Program-made: the position numbers and the translations under genes | The notes under the pieces: generated by a model | Databases searched by the model: none | What the model saw: the letters and a program-made list of their open reading frames with translations, nothing else | What the model was told of the DNA's origin: nothing | Assembly (NCBI RefSeq): GCF_914271485.1 | Contig: NZ_CAJZAG010000013.1 | Location: 1 to 64,000 of the forward strand | Length of the DNA stretch: 64,000 bases | Direction: 5' to 3' | Origin: Cupriavidus pampae | Lineage (GTDB): Bacteria; Pseudomonadota; Gammaproteobacteria; Burkholderiales; Burkholderiaceae | Shown here: positions 9,401 through 17,503 of the stretch, one piece after another | Position numbering within the stretch: the stretch's first letter is position 1 | How the letters are laid out: every line of letters begins with the position of its first letter

Positions 9401-9599
9401 GATGACGGTCTCCGTGATCCTGGCTGGGTTGCTGCCGGTGATGTTGTCCGATGCCACGGGTACCGATGTGATGCAGCGCATTGCAGCACCGCTGATCGGC
9501 GGCATGCTGTCGGCGCCGCTGTTCTCGCTGCTGCTGATGCCGGCGCTGTATGCGTGGTTGTTCGACCCAAGCAGGGCAGCCAACAAGGTGGCGGTATGA
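6471..9599 (+). CDS. cusA: CusA-like heavy-metal efflux RND transporter
   Basis: The 1042-aa inner-membrane pump belongs to the HME branch of RND transporters. It starts at GTG 6471 with CGGAGA seven bases upstream. Membrane helix 4 carries GAMVDAAIVMVEAMHR with the Asp and Glu used in proton relay of this branch. Periplasmic methionines in DPAPLSMIETTI and IDMVSTGIRS correspond to the copper-relay methionines of E. coli CusA. The CusA-type LPGMS segment reads LPSVS here, so one methionine is replaced by valine. It works with the adaptor upstream; the missing outer-membrane partner must be encoded elsewhere. Its stop overlaps the resB start. Confidence 0.85.
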   Translation: MIARIIDWSIRHRALVLLAAALLCGAALLSLRTLPLDALPDLSDTQVIVKTDYPGQPPQLVEDQVTYPLASALLSIPDAEAVRGFSMYGQSYVYIVFRDGVAPAVARARVTEQLNQARDRMPAGITPALGPDASGVGWILAYSLEDSTGQVPLDRLKALQDYYLAPELRAIPGVAEIASLGGKSRQYEIQPDPQKLAALGLTVAEIAAAVRDSNQAIEGGAFELARSRLVVRAGGLLRTPEDLLDVPLPVNTDGGTVRLRDVARVATVPRPSEGAVDIDGHGDAASAIVVMRQGQNTLATIERVKARLTQLQGGLPAGVRVSLEYDRSGLILRAIDTLRGKLLEESLAVALVCIVFLLHLRSSLTAIVTLPVGILGALLVLRWQGSTANIMSLGGIAIAVGAMVDAAIVMVEAMHRRLEKEPDPPAARRWVIVRESAIEVGPSLFFSLLIIAVSFLPIFALQGQEARLFFPLAFTKTYAMAFAAVLAITLTPVLMGYAVRGKIRPEARNPVSRALRAVYAPMLFGTLRHARIALGAGLVLVLGAAWPLAQVGSEFMPPLDEGDLLYMPTTLPSVSAAEAQHILQLTNRMMLQVPEVEHVFGKVGRSDSATDPAPLSMIETTIRLKPRAQWPAGTTVTDVIAKLDAAVQVPGLTNSWGYPIRTRIDMVSTGIRSQFALKISGPTLAGIDAMAADVQAVLHGVPGTRSVFAERAGSGRYVDIDFDRGALGRLGIGMADVQAAIEGMLGGQQLTMLVDGRERVPVTMRLPAWLRETPEAIGALPLRTPTGARVPLREVARVRIADGPTEVKSENAKLVGYVFVDVADADIGGYYRRARAALDAANLRHPGHAATWTGQYLQFEHAAANLAAIGAATAALVLALLYIHFRSARRVLLVTLCLPAAVAGGLWLVWLLGFQMSVAVVIGFIALAGVATEFGVVMVLYLDQAVQRWVLQGRPLGRTGFYRALVGGALLRLRPKAMTVSVILAGLLPVMLSDATGTDVMQRIAAPLIGGMLSAPLFSLLLMPALYAWLFDPSRAANKVAV

Positions 9600-11608
9600 A
9601 AAACTACCTGCGCGCCTTGTGGAGACTGCTGGGATCGATGCGGTTCGCCGTCACGATCCTGATGGTCGTGGCAATCGCCGCGAGCATTGGCAGCATCGTG
9701 CCGCAGAACGCGGGCATGGCGGACTACGTCTCGCGCTATGGCACCGCTGGCGCCGAAGCGCTGCTCTGGCTTGGGCTTACCGACGTTTATCACACGCCGT
9801 GGTTCGCCACGCTGCTGATCGTGATGGCCACCTCCACCGGCATCTGCGTCGCCCGCAATCTGTTGCCGATGCTGCGGCAGATCCGGGATCCGCTCGATCA
9901 CGTGAATCGGCGCTTCGTCGAGGGCTTGCCCGCGCGGTTCGTGTTGCCCGGCCAGCATCACGTCAACTGGCAGTTGGAACGGCTGATGCCGCGTCTGCGC
10001 CGGGCGCGCTACCGCACGGTGGTGCGCCGCAGTCCCGATGGCTCGCTACTGGTGGCGGCACGACGCGGCGGTGCGCGGCGCATCGGCTATCTGCTGACGC
10101 ACATGGCCATCGTGCTGATTACCGTGGCAGCGTTTCTGAACAGCGACATCGCGGTGCGCGCGCGGCTGGCACTGGGATGGCAGCGCATCGAGACACGTGC
10201 GCTTGCGGTGGATGACGTGCCTCCCGCCAGTGTGCTGCCCACGGATACATGGAGCTTCCGCGGGCAGGTGACCCTTGCCGAGGGCGATGCGGGCAATCAC
10301 GCGATCGTGGCGATGGCCGATGGCTACCTCGTGCAGCCGCTGCCGTTCGTGCTGAGGCTGTTGCGCTTCCGCGTCGAGCGTTATCCCAACGGGCAGCCAC
10401 GCGACTTTGTCAGCCAGGTGGAAGTCGTGCGTGCGGGCCAGGCTGCCACCCGGCACGTACTGCGCGTCAATCATCCGCTTACGATCGACGGCGTCACGCT
10501 GTATCAATCTGGTTTCGCCGACGGTGGCAGTGCGCTGACGCTCACGGCACTCGCGCGTAACGGCACGGCCACGCCGCTGCGCGCCACGGTCGGCGGCAGC
10601 GAGGCGATCCTTCTCGGCGATGCGCCATGGACGTTCGAGGCGACGGATCTTCGTACCGAGAATATCCAAGGCAGCGACGCGCCGGCGACGAGCGCGCTTG
10701 CGCGTTTTTTGCGCGGTCATGCCGTGGAGAGCACCGATCTCGGCCCGAGCATCGCCTACCGGTTGCGCGATCCCGCCGGGCAAGCGCGCGACATGATGAC
10801 GTATCTGCGACCAATGACATTCGATGGCGTACGCTATCGGGTCGGCGGCGTTCGCCGCGAGCGTGACGACGAACGGGGCAATGAAGCGAGTTTCGACTAC
10901 GTCCGGATCCCACTCGACCCCGACGACACGGCGACCACGTTTACGCGCTTCGAAGACCTGTTGCACCGTGAGGATGCACGGGTCGAGGCCGCACGTGCCA
11001 CCTTCACCGATCGCGCTACGGCGGCACTGGCCGCGCGGGCGCTGGCCACGTTCGCGGAGGATGGCATGCGTGGTGTGTCGACACTGGTCGCGGAAACCGT
11101 GCCCGAACCTGGTCGCGAGGATGCCACCGCGCTACTGCTTGCATTGATCGCGCGCACCACGCCCGCGCTCGCCCGCATGGGCGCGGACGCCGATCCCGCC
11201 CGCATCGGCCGCTTGCTGACCGCGCACGATGATGTGATGACCGCCGGCACGCCTCTGTGGATCGTCGATGGCACGTTCACGCAGCGTCAGGCTTCCGGAT
11301 TACAGGTCGCCCGCCAGGGCGGCAATGCGCTGCTCGTCTTGTCCATGCTGATGCTGGCGGTTGGCGTCTGCCTGCAATACCTCGTGCGTGAGCGCCGCGT
11401 CTGGCTGCATTGGCCCGCCGATCGCGGCGACGGTGCTGGCGCGGCTGTGGCCGGCATGCGCGCGCAGCGGCGTTCGCCCGCGCTCGATGCCATGCTTGCG
11501 GACGAACTGCGGACGCTGCTCGGCCCACTTCTCAGCCCAATTGTCGATGCCAGCCCCGCTTCAGCACCTCACGCTCCGCCCCACCCGGCCGTCAACACTC
11601 GGGAGTGA
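9596..11608 (+). CDS. resB: ResB-type cytochrome c biogenesis protein (System II)
   Basis: The 670-aa protein starts at ATG 9596, overlapping the pump stop (ATGA). Membrane segments lie near residues 12-35, 67-85, 160-185 and about 590-615, with a large periplasmic domain between the third and fourth, as in ResB/Ccs1. System II ligates haem to CxxCH motifs outside the membrane together with CcsA/ResC, which follows directly. Placement behind two cytochrome c genes suggests this set can mature NcgB and NcgC. No ResA or CcdA thiol partner is present here. Confidence 0.87.
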   Translation: MKNYLRALWRLLGSMRFAVTILMVVAIAASIGSIVPQNAGMADYVSRYGTAGAEALLWLGLTDVYHTPWFATLLIVMATSTGICVARNLLPMLRQIRDPLDHVNRRFVEGLPARFVLPGQHHVNWQLERLMPRLRRARYRTVVRRSPDGSLLVAARRGGARRIGYLLTHMAIVLITVAAFLNSDIAVRARLALGWQRIETRALAVDDVPPASVLPTDTWSFRGQVTLAEGDAGNHAIVAMADGYLVQPLPFVLRLLRFRVERYPNGQPRDFVSQVEVVRAGQAATRHVLRVNHPLTIDGVTLYQSGFADGGSALTLTALARNGTATPLRATVGGSEAILLGDAPWTFEATDLRTENIQGSDAPATSALARFLRGHAVESTDLGPSIAYRLRDPAGQARDMMTYLRPMTFDGVRYRVGGVRRERDDERGNEASFDYVRIPLDPDDTATTFTRFEDLLHREDARVEAARATFTDRATAALAARALATFAEDGMRGVSTLVAETVPEPGREDATALLLALIARTTPALARMGADADPARIGRLLTAHDDVMTAGTPLWIVDGTFTQRQASGLQVARQGGNALLVLSMLMLAVGVCLQYLVRERRVWLHWPADRGDGAGAAVAGMRAQRRSPALDAMLADELRTLLGPLLSPIVDASPASAPHAPPHPAVNTRE

Positions 11609-11610
11609 CC

Positions 11611-12633
11611 ATGTACCCAGCCTCGCTTTCCTCTCATACCGCCCTGCCACAACGGCTGCCTACCACCGCTACGCGCTTCTGGCGTCCGCTCGCAGTTTTC
11701 GTCCCCGCCGTGGCATTGCTTGCGCTGCTGTCGATCTGGCAACTCGCGCGCGATCTCGGCCGCACGCTGACGCCGGCCGACATGGCCTCCGGTCCGGTCA
11801 GCCAGCCGCTGCTGCTGGCATCGGGCGCACTGACCGCCATCGCAGCGGCGCTCTACCTTGCGGGTTGGCTGCGCCACGGTCCGCGCACGCTCACGGCTGG
11901 CCGCGTCGCGATCTGGGTTGCGCTTGGCCTGGCCGCCTCGGCATTCGCGGTGCGCTGGTACGAGTCCTCGCAGATCGGACCCGGCATGGGGCATATTCCG
12001 GTGAGCAATCTGTACGAAGTTTTCGTGGTGTTTATCGTCCTGACCGGATTGATGATGCTGTACGTCGAGCGGCGCTGCAATTCGGCCGGCACCACGGTAT
12101 TCGTGCTGCCGGTGTTATGCGCGGCGCATGCCTTTCTGTTCTGGTACGGCGCCACGCGCGGCGCCGGTGCGATTACGCCGTTGATTCCGGCGTTGCAGTC
12201 GTACTGGATGAAACTTCACGTGCCCGCGAACTTCCTCGCTTATGGCGCCTTCTCGATCGCCGCGATGCTCGCGGCGGCGCGTCTGGTGGCGGGCCATCGA
12301 TTCCTGCTTACGCGCCTGCCGGCCGACGCGTGGCTCGACGAAGCGATCTACCGTGCCATCGCGGTCGGCTTCGCGTGCTTCACGGTGGCGACGATTCTCG
12401 GCGCCCTGTGGGCGGCGGAAGCCTGGGGCGGCTACTGGTCGTGGGATCCCAAGGAGACGTGGGCGCTCGTGGTCTGGCTCAACTACGCCGCATGGTTGCA
12501 CTTCCGCATGCTCGGCAAGGCGTCCTCGATCACCCTGGCGTGGTGGGCGCTGGTCGGGCTGTTTGTGACGCTCTTCGCGTTCCTCGGGGTGAACATGTAT
12601 CTGGCCGGGCTGCATTCCTACGGTGCGCTGTAG
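11611..12633 (+). CDS. ccsA: CcsA/ResC-type haem ligation protein (System II)
   Basis: The 340-aa polytopic protein starts at ATG 11611 with GGGAG eight bases upstream, two bases after resB ends. It contains the haem-handling WWD signature WGGYWSWDPKETW near residue 270 and flanking histidines (for example KLHVPANF and AWLHFRM) expected to hold haem. It partners ResB in moving haem across the membrane and joining it to apocytochromes. It closes the plus-strand block that begins at ncgA; the next gene is convergent only 15 bases away. Confidence 0.9.
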   Translation: MYPASLSSHTALPQRLPTTATRFWRPLAVFVPAVALLALLSIWQLARDLGRTLTPADMASGPVSQPLLLASGALTAIAAALYLAGWLRHGPRTLTAGRVAIWVALGLAASAFAVRWYESSQIGPGMGHIPVSNLYEVFVVFIVLTGLMMLYVERRCNSAGTTVFVLPVLCAAHAFLFWYGATRGAGAITPLIPALQSYWMKLHVPANFLAYGAFSIAAMLAAARLVAGHRFLLTRLPADAWLDEAIYRAIAVGFACFTVATILGALWAAEAWGGYWSWDPKETWALVVWLNYAAWLHFRMLGKASSITLAWWALVGLFVTLFAFLGVNMYLAGLHSYGAL

Positions 12634-12648
12634 CCCGACCCCATCGCC

Positions 12649-13398
12649 TCAAGTCAACGCAATGCCGCCGTCCACGCGCAGATTGACGCCGGTGATAAAG
12701 CTGCCGGCATCGCTGGCCAGCAGCAGCGCCGCGTTGGCGAGCTCCTCGGGACGGCCCAGGCGGCCCAGCGGAATCGCGTTCGACATCATGTCTTCAAACG
12801 CCGGCCGCGCTTCCGGTGCCACACCGAGCTTGGCGAGGATCGGCGTATCGACCGGCCCCGGGCTCAGCACGTTCACACGAATCGCGCGCGTCTTCAATTC
12901 CAGTGCCCAGCTGCGCGCGAAGGCTTCCAGTGCGGCCTTGGTGCCCGCGTAGACCGCATGCCCTTCGAGCACCTTCTGGCTCGCGATCGAGCTGACCAGC
13001 ACGATCGCACCGCCGCCGCGCATGACCGGCACGATCTTCTGCACTCCGAAGAACACGCCGCGCGCGTTGGTGGCGAACTGCACGTCGTACTCCTCCACGC
13101 CGACCCGATCCGACGGCGTGATCGTGTTCATGCCGGCGTTTGCGACGTAGATATCGATCTGGCCGAAGCGCTCGGCCGCATAGGCGGCGACACGGTCGTG
13201 CGTGGCAAGGTCGGCGATGTCGCCCGTCAGGCCGGTCGCGCGCGGGCCCAGCGCTACGACGGCCGAGTCAACGGCGTCCTGACGACGGCCAACGATGACG
13301 ACATTGGCGCCTTCGTCGATAAAGCGGCTGGCGATTGCGTATCCGATGCCACTGTTGCCGCCGGTGACGACGGCGGTTTTTCCTGCGAGCGCTAGCAT
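12649..13398 (-). CDS. SDR-family oxidoreductase
   Basis: The 249-aa classical short-chain dehydrogenase starts at ATG 13398, preceded by GGAACC. It has TGGNSGIG for NAD(P) binding (residues 11-18), NAG, the catalytic Ser in VSSIAS, YAGTKAAL giving the YxxxK pair, and SPGPVDTP. The substrate is unknown. It is divergent from the LysR gene at 13500, 101 bp away, an arrangement usual for a regulator and its target. Confidence 0.85.
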   Translation of the reverse strand: MLALAGKTAVVTGGNSGIGYAIASRFIDEGANVVIVGRRQDAVDSAVVALGPRATGLTGDIADLATHDRVAAYAAERFGQIDIYVANAGMNTITPSDRVGVEEYDVQFATNARGVFFGVQKIVPVMRGGGAIVLVSSIASQKVLEGHAVYAGTKAALEAFARSWALELKTRAIRVNVLSPGPVDTPILAKLGVAPEARPAFEDMMSNAIPLGRLGRPEELANAALLLASDAGSFITGVNLRVDGGIALT

Positions 13399-13499
13399 GA
13401 TGAAGGTTCCTTCATTGATGGAATGGCAGCCATCATGCGTGCGCATCGCTGCGTGGACTAGCCTACAATCGGCCCATCACTTGTGCCAATCTGTCATCA

Positions 13500-14375
13500 A
13501 TGTCGATCGAACGCCTGCACGGACTTTCCGCCTTTGTGCGCGCCGTGGAAGCGGCGTCTTTTACCGCCGCCGCACGCACGCTTGGCACCACGCCATCGGC
13601 GGTCTCGAAAAGCGTGGCGCGGCTGGAGGCACGGCTAGGCGTCAAGCTATTCCAGCGCTCGACGCGCGCGGTGGTGCTGACGGTCGAAGGGCGTGCGTAT
13701 TACGAGCGCGTCGCGTCGCTGGTGCGCGGACTCGAAGAAGCGGCCGATGCGGTGGCGCCAGCCGCCACAGCGGCAGGCCGGCTGCGTGTGAGTATGCCCA
13801 GCGACCTTGCGCGCTCGCTGCTGGGACCGATCACGGCGGTGCTGATGCCGAAACATCCGCGGCTGACACTCGACGTCAGCGTGAGCGACCAGCACGTCGA
13901 TCTGCTCCGGCAAGGCTTTGACCTTGCGTTGCGGGCCGGGCATGCGGCGGACAGCGGCCTGCATACGCGCCATATCGCGGATCTGCCGCTGGTGCTGGTG
14001 GCCGCGCCCGACTACCTCGCGCGCCACGGTGTGCCGCACACGGTCGCCGAGCTCGCGGCACATCGTCATGTGCGCTACCGGCTGGCTGGGCAGGTGGTGC
14101 CCATCGCGTTCGCCACCGACACCTGCCCGCCGCTCGAGGGCGTGTTCGACACCGACAGCGGCGAGGCCATGCGCACGGCGGCGCTGAACGGGCTTGGCAT
14201 CGCGCAACTGCTGCGCACGACGGTGCAGCGCGATCTCGATGCCGGCACGCTACGCACGGTGCTGCCAGACGTGGCGCTGCGGCCGGTGCCGCTACAGATG
14301 CTGCACGGCTTCGGCCGGCGGCTGCCGGCGCGGGCAAAGGTGTTCATTGACTTTGTGGTGGGAGAGATCGCTTAA
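13500..14375 (+). CDS. LysR-family transcriptional regulator
   Basis: The 291-aa protein has the N-terminal winged helix-turn-helix typical of LysR (LSAFVRAVEAASFTAAARTLGTTPSAVSKSVARLE) and a substrate-binding effector domain. It is of the small CrgA-like subgroup often tied to aromatic or quinone-related oxidoreductases. It probably controls the divergent SDR gene at 12649-13398. Confidence 0.88.
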   Translation: MSIERLHGLSAFVRAVEAASFTAAARTLGTTPSAVSKSVARLEARLGVKLFQRSTRAVVLTVEGRAYYERVASLVRGLEEAADAVAPAATAAGRLRVSMPSDLARSLLGPITAVLMPKHPRLTLDVSVSDQHVDLLRQGFDLALRAGHAADSGLHTRHIADLPLVLVAAPDYLARHGVPHTVAELAAHRHVRYRLAGQVVPIAFATDTCPPLEGVFDTDSGEAMRTAALNGLGIAQLLRTTVQRDLDAGTLRTVLPDVALRPVPLQMLHGFGRRLPARAKVFIDFVVGEIA

Positions 14376-14409
14376 GCCAGTGCCCCTGCGAAAGAATTTT
14401 CGGTTTGAC

Positions 14410-14438
14410 TGTAACGATTTGGGTCCGAGGCGCGACTC
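14410..14438 (+). promoter_or_regulatory. Candidate ECF-sigma promoter
   Basis: TGTAAC at 14410-14415 followed after 17 bases by CGACTC (14433-14438) resembles the TGTAAC / CGTC-like -35 and -10 elements recognised by many ECF sigma factors. It precedes the catalase-like gene whose operon ends with an ECF sigma/anti-sigma pair, so autoregulation is plausible. Confidence 0.35.
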
Positions 14439-14471
14439 CTAAGGGAGATGCCCCTTTATGGAAGCCAAATC

Positions 14472-15458
14472 ATGTCCACCCCACAGCTCAACTGGAAAAC
14501 CTTAATCATGGCCGCTACGCTTGCCTCCTCTGCCGTCCACGCCACCCCACCCTCGCCTGCCGAGCAGGTGGATGCACTCAACGGTGTCTTCGGCAAACAC
14601 GCTGGTGCGCGTGCCAGTCATGCCAAGGGCTTCTGTGCCAGCGCGCAGTTTGTGCCGTCAAAGCAGGCCGCTTCGTTCGTACGTGCGCCGTTGTTTGTCG
14701 AGCCTTCGGTGCCGGCCATCGTGCGCTGGTCGATCGGTGGCGGCAATCCGGGGATTTCGGACAAGAGCCGCAGTGTGCGCGGCCTGGCCGTGCGCCTGCA
14801 GGGCAAGTCCGATACCTACGATCTGGTGATGATCTCCGAGCCGGTATTCTTTGCCGCGACGCCGGAGTCCTTCGTCAGTTTCCTTCAGGCCAGAGTGCCC
14901 GATCCCGCGACCAGGAAGCCCGATGCGGACAAGATCAAGGCGCACAATGAGCGCTTCCCGGATGGCACACGCCAGCCCGCATTGCTGGCCTCGCACGCGG
15001 CCCCACAATCCTATGCAACCACGCCCTATCATGCCAACCATGCGTTCCGCTTTACCGGGAAGTCGGGCCAGAGCACCTGGGCGCGGGTCGTCATGGAGCC
15101 CGTGGCGGGAACGCACTACCTGACGGCGGAACAGGAGGCGTCGATGCCAGACAATTTCCTTCACGCCGAGCTGAACGAACGACTGAACAAAGGTCCGGTG
15201 GAGTTCATCCTCTTTGCCCAGCCCGCCGGGCCCAATGACACGCTGACCGATTCGTCGCAGCAGTGGGCGCCGAATGGCCCCGCGCGCGTCGAACTGGGTC
15301 GCCTGAAGGTGACCGCCCTCGCCGATCCCGCTACCTGTACGCCGACGATGTTCGTGCCGACGGTGCTCCCCGCCGGCGTCGAACCGTCGGCGGATCCGAT
15401 CCTGCAAGCGCGCGCGGCGGCCTATGCGGTCTCCCTGCAGCGCCGTCTGCAGCAGTGA
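14472..15458 (+). CDS. Periplasmic catalase-related peroxidase (SrpA-like)
   Basis: The 328-aa product begins at ATG 14472, which has GGAAG eight bases upstream; an upstream in-frame ATG at 14448 sits directly on a purine-rich run and is less likely. A signal peptide ends VHA-TP. The mini-catalase fold shows SHAKGF carrying the distal histidine, VRWSIGGGNPGISD and SVRGLAVRL, typical of SrpA-like haem proteins. These use hydrogen peroxide as peroxidases or weak catalases. The ECF sigma gene follows two bases after the stop, so the unit looks like a self-regulated oxidative-stress module. Confidence 0.85.
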   Translation: MSTPQLNWKTLIMAATLASSAVHATPPSPAEQVDALNGVFGKHAGARASHAKGFCASAQFVPSKQAASFVRAPLFVEPSVPAIVRWSIGGGNPGISDKSRSVRGLAVRLQGKSDTYDLVMISEPVFFAATPESFVSFLQARVPDPATRKPDADKIKAHNERFPDGTRQPALLASHAAPQSYATTPYHANHAFRFTGKSGQSTWARVVMEPVAGTHYLTAEQEASMPDNFLHAELNERLNKGPVEFILFAQPAGPNDTLTDSSQQWAPNGPARVELGRLKVTALADPATCTPTMFVPTVLPAGVEPSADPILQARAAAYAVSLQRRLQQ

Positions 15459-15460
15459 TC

Positions 15461-16045
15461 ATGCGTGCAGCCGCGGAGCGAGACGTGCAGTGGCCACCCG
15501 AACTGGCGGCTCATCGAGATTTCCTGCGCCGGCTTGCGCTGATGCAGATGGGCAGTCCGTTCGAAGCCGACGACGTCGTACAGGAAACCTTGATTGCCGC
15601 CGCAACGGGGCTGCATGGCTTTACTGGCAACGTGCCGATGCGGGCCTGGCTGGTCGGCATCCTTCGCCACAAGATCGTTGATGTCATGCGACGCTGGCAG
15701 CGGATCGTCCCGCTCGACCTGAGCGACGACGCGATGGCGGACGGCCATGTCATGGAGGAGATGTTCACCGCCGACGGTACGTGGCTACCCGAGGCACTGG
15801 GAAATGTCGATGGTCCAGGGGACCGCCTGGATCGTCAGCAACTTCTGGAGTTGGTGGAGCTTTGCATGCAGGCACTCCCGCCCGCGTCGGCGCGGGTGTT
15901 TCTGCTGCGCGAGTACCTGGGTATGGAAATCAGCGAAATCGCCACGCAAACCGCGCTTTCTACGGGAAATCTGCGCGTAATCATGCATCGCACTCGCCTG
16001 CGTCTACGCGCATGCGTGGTCCGAGGCTGGGGAGAAGAAAGATGA
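15461..16045 (+). CDS. ECF-type RNA polymerase sigma factor
   Basis: The 194-aa protein has sigma region 2 (FEADDVVQETLIAAATGLHGF, then RAWLVGILRHKIVDVMRR) and region 4 (LPPASARVFLLREYLGMEISEIATQTALSTGNLRVIMHRTRLRLR). It follows the catalase-like gene by two bases and its stop overlaps the anti-sigma start (ATGA). It probably drives this operon through the promoter at about 14410. Confidence 0.9.
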   Translation: MRAAAERDVQWPPELAAHRDFLRRLALMQMGSPFEADDVVQETLIAAATGLHGFTGNVPMRAWLVGILRHKIVDVMRRWQRIVPLDLSDDAMADGHVMEEMFTADGTWLPEALGNVDGPGDRLDRQQLLELVELCMQALPPASARVFLLREYLGMEISEIATQTALSTGNLRVIMHRTRLRLRACVVRGWGEER

Positions 16046-16269
16046 CTCAATTACCCGATTCGCATCAGGACGCTGGTGGCATTCGTTGTCGTGACGCCGC
16101 TGGCCTGGTCTGCGAAGCCCGTGACCGCGAACTCGTGCCAGACGAGCGCGCCGCGCTCGACGCGCACCTCGCTGTGTGTCCATATTGCAAAGTGGCCAGC
16201 CGTCAGTTCGCGGCCCTGTTCGAGCAACTCGATGAGCTTCTCGGCAAGACGCAATCGCGACCCGAATAG
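16042..16269 (+). CDS. Zinc-finger anti-sigma factor
   Basis: The 75-aa soluble protein carries HLAVCPYC, the H-x3-C-x2-C part of the zinc-binding anti-sigma fold, preceded by conserved cysteines (IRCRDAAGLVCEARD). It has no membrane segment, so it would act as a cytoplasmic redox or metal-responsive partner of the sigma factor with which it overlaps by four bases. Confidence 0.82.
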   Translation: MTQLPDSHQDAGGIRCRDAAGLVCEARDRELVPDERAALDAHLAVCPYCKVASRQFAALFEQLDELLGKTQSRPE

Positions 16270-16315
16270 TCGAGCCGAGCGAGGATGACGCCGCGATGCA
16301 CGTCAACTCGGAAAA

Positions 16316-16333
16316 TGTGTCCCAATCGACACA
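16316..16333. promoter_or_regulatory. Inverted repeat before the toxin-antitoxin genes
   Basis: TGTGTC and GACACA are separated by six bases, 88 bp before the antitoxin start. It could be the antitoxin's operator; short arms make chance possible. Confidence 0.3.
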
Positions 16334-16420
16334 ATGCAATATGCGGTCCTTTCGGTTATTGCGATTTCGTTTGTTTCGATTTACCATGCGTCACCACGCA
16401 CAGTATGTATCGGAGCCCCC

Positions 16421-16882
16421 ATGCCACACACCATCGCCAACACACTGCTGCCATCGGCAGCTGAGAGCGCCATCGCGCGCGAGTCGTCGCGCAGCTTGGC
16501 AGTCGTTCTGGACTGCAAGGCCGAGACGCAGCAATTCGACTTCAGAAACGCCCGGGGCGAGGTGCAGCAAGTCACGCTGCCCACCACGGCGTTAAAGCTT
16601 CTAGTCGATTTGCTCTCTGAAATCGGGAATGGCAACGCTGTTTCGATCATCCCTATTCACGCTGAGTTGACCACTCAGGAGGCCGCGGACCTCCTGAACG
16701 TGTCGCGCCCATACCTTGTGCAATTGCTCGAGAAGAACGAGATCCCGTTTCGCAAAGTCAATACGCATCGACGCGTTCTCTATAAAGACGTCGTGGCATA
16801 CAAGGAACGTATCGACACCGAGCGACGGAAGGCTCTCGACGAACTCGCGGCTCAGGCGCAAGAGCTCGACATGGGATATTAA
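16421..16882 (+). CDS. Excisionase-like helix-turn-helix antitoxin
   Basis: The 153-aa protein starts at ATG 16421 with CGGAG upstream. Residues 85-130 form an excisionase/MerR-like helix-turn-helix: LTTQEAADLLNVSRPYLVQL, then KNEIPFRKVNTHRRV. The preceding region is a small beta domain. It is followed after two bases by a PIN-domain gene; paired genes of this type are toxin-antitoxin modules in which the first protein represses the operon and neutralises the nuclease. Base composition of the pair is visibly lower in GC than its surroundings. Confidence 0.8.
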   Translation: MPHTIANTLLPSAAESAIARESSRSLAVVLDCKAETQQFDFRNARGEVQQVTLPTTALKLLVDLLSEIGNGNAVSIIPIHAELTTQEAADLLNVSRPYLVQLLEKNEIPFRKVNTHRRVLYKDVVAYKERIDTERRKALDELAAQAQELDMGY

Positions 16883-16884
16883 GG

Positions 16885-17457
16885 ATGGCGTCGAACTTTG
16901 CCGTGGTCTACGACGCTTGCGTTCTGTTCCCTGCTCCACTTCGTGATCTGCTCATGCGGCTCGCTCTGACGGACCTGTATCGCGCCAAGTGGACCGATCA
17001 GATTCATGATGAGTGGACACGTAATCTGATCGCGAGGCGCCCAGACCTCGACGCTGGCAGATTGCAGCGCACGCGCAGCTTGATGAACGACAAGGTTCGG
17101 GATTCGCTCGTCGTGGGCTACGAGCACTACATTGAAACCATCGAATTGCCTGATCTAGACGATCGGCACGTGGTCGCAGCGGCTATCCATGCAGGGGCCG
17201 AAGCGATTGTCACATTCAATCTGAAGGACTTCCCGAAAGCGGCGCTCTCAAAGTTCAATATGGAAGCGCTGCATCCGGACGACTTCATCATGGATCTGTG
17301 GGACCTGCACAAGGGGAAGGTGCTGGCAGCGGTAGCCGAACACCGCGCATCGCTCAAGAACCCGCCTATGAGTCAAGACAACTACCTTGCCACGCTACTC
17401 AAGCAAGGTCTGACGAACACCGTAGCGACGCTATCTGAATTCAAGATGGCTCTTTGA
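16885..17457 (+). CDS. PIN-domain ribonuclease toxin
   Basis: The 190-aa protein shows PIN-fold acidic residues: Asp in VVYDACVLFP near the N-terminus, Glu in IHDEW, and DLDDRHVVAAAIHAGAEAIVTFNLKDFP in the C-terminal half. PIN proteins of this PF13470-like type cleave RNA using metal ions. It lies two bases after its likely antitoxin. The target RNA is unknown. Confidence 0.82.
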   Translation: MASNFAVVYDACVLFPAPLRDLLMRLALTDLYRAKWTDQIHDEWTRNLIARRPDLDAGRLQRTRSLMNDKVRDSLVVGYEHYIETIELPDLDDRHVVAAAIHAGAEAIVTFNLKDFPKAALSKFNMEALHPDDFIMDLWDLHKGKVLAAVAEHRASLKNPPMSQDNYLATLLKQGLTNTVATLSEFKMAL

Positions 17458-17503
17458 TCAGATTGATCTCGCGGTACGAGAGCGCTCTGCACGCGGTTCG
17501 CGA

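Noticed and set aside
7616-9595. Long upstream part of the resB reading frame
   Set aside because: It is an out-of-frame shadow of the RND pump; resB begins at ATG 9596 with a typical membrane N-terminus.
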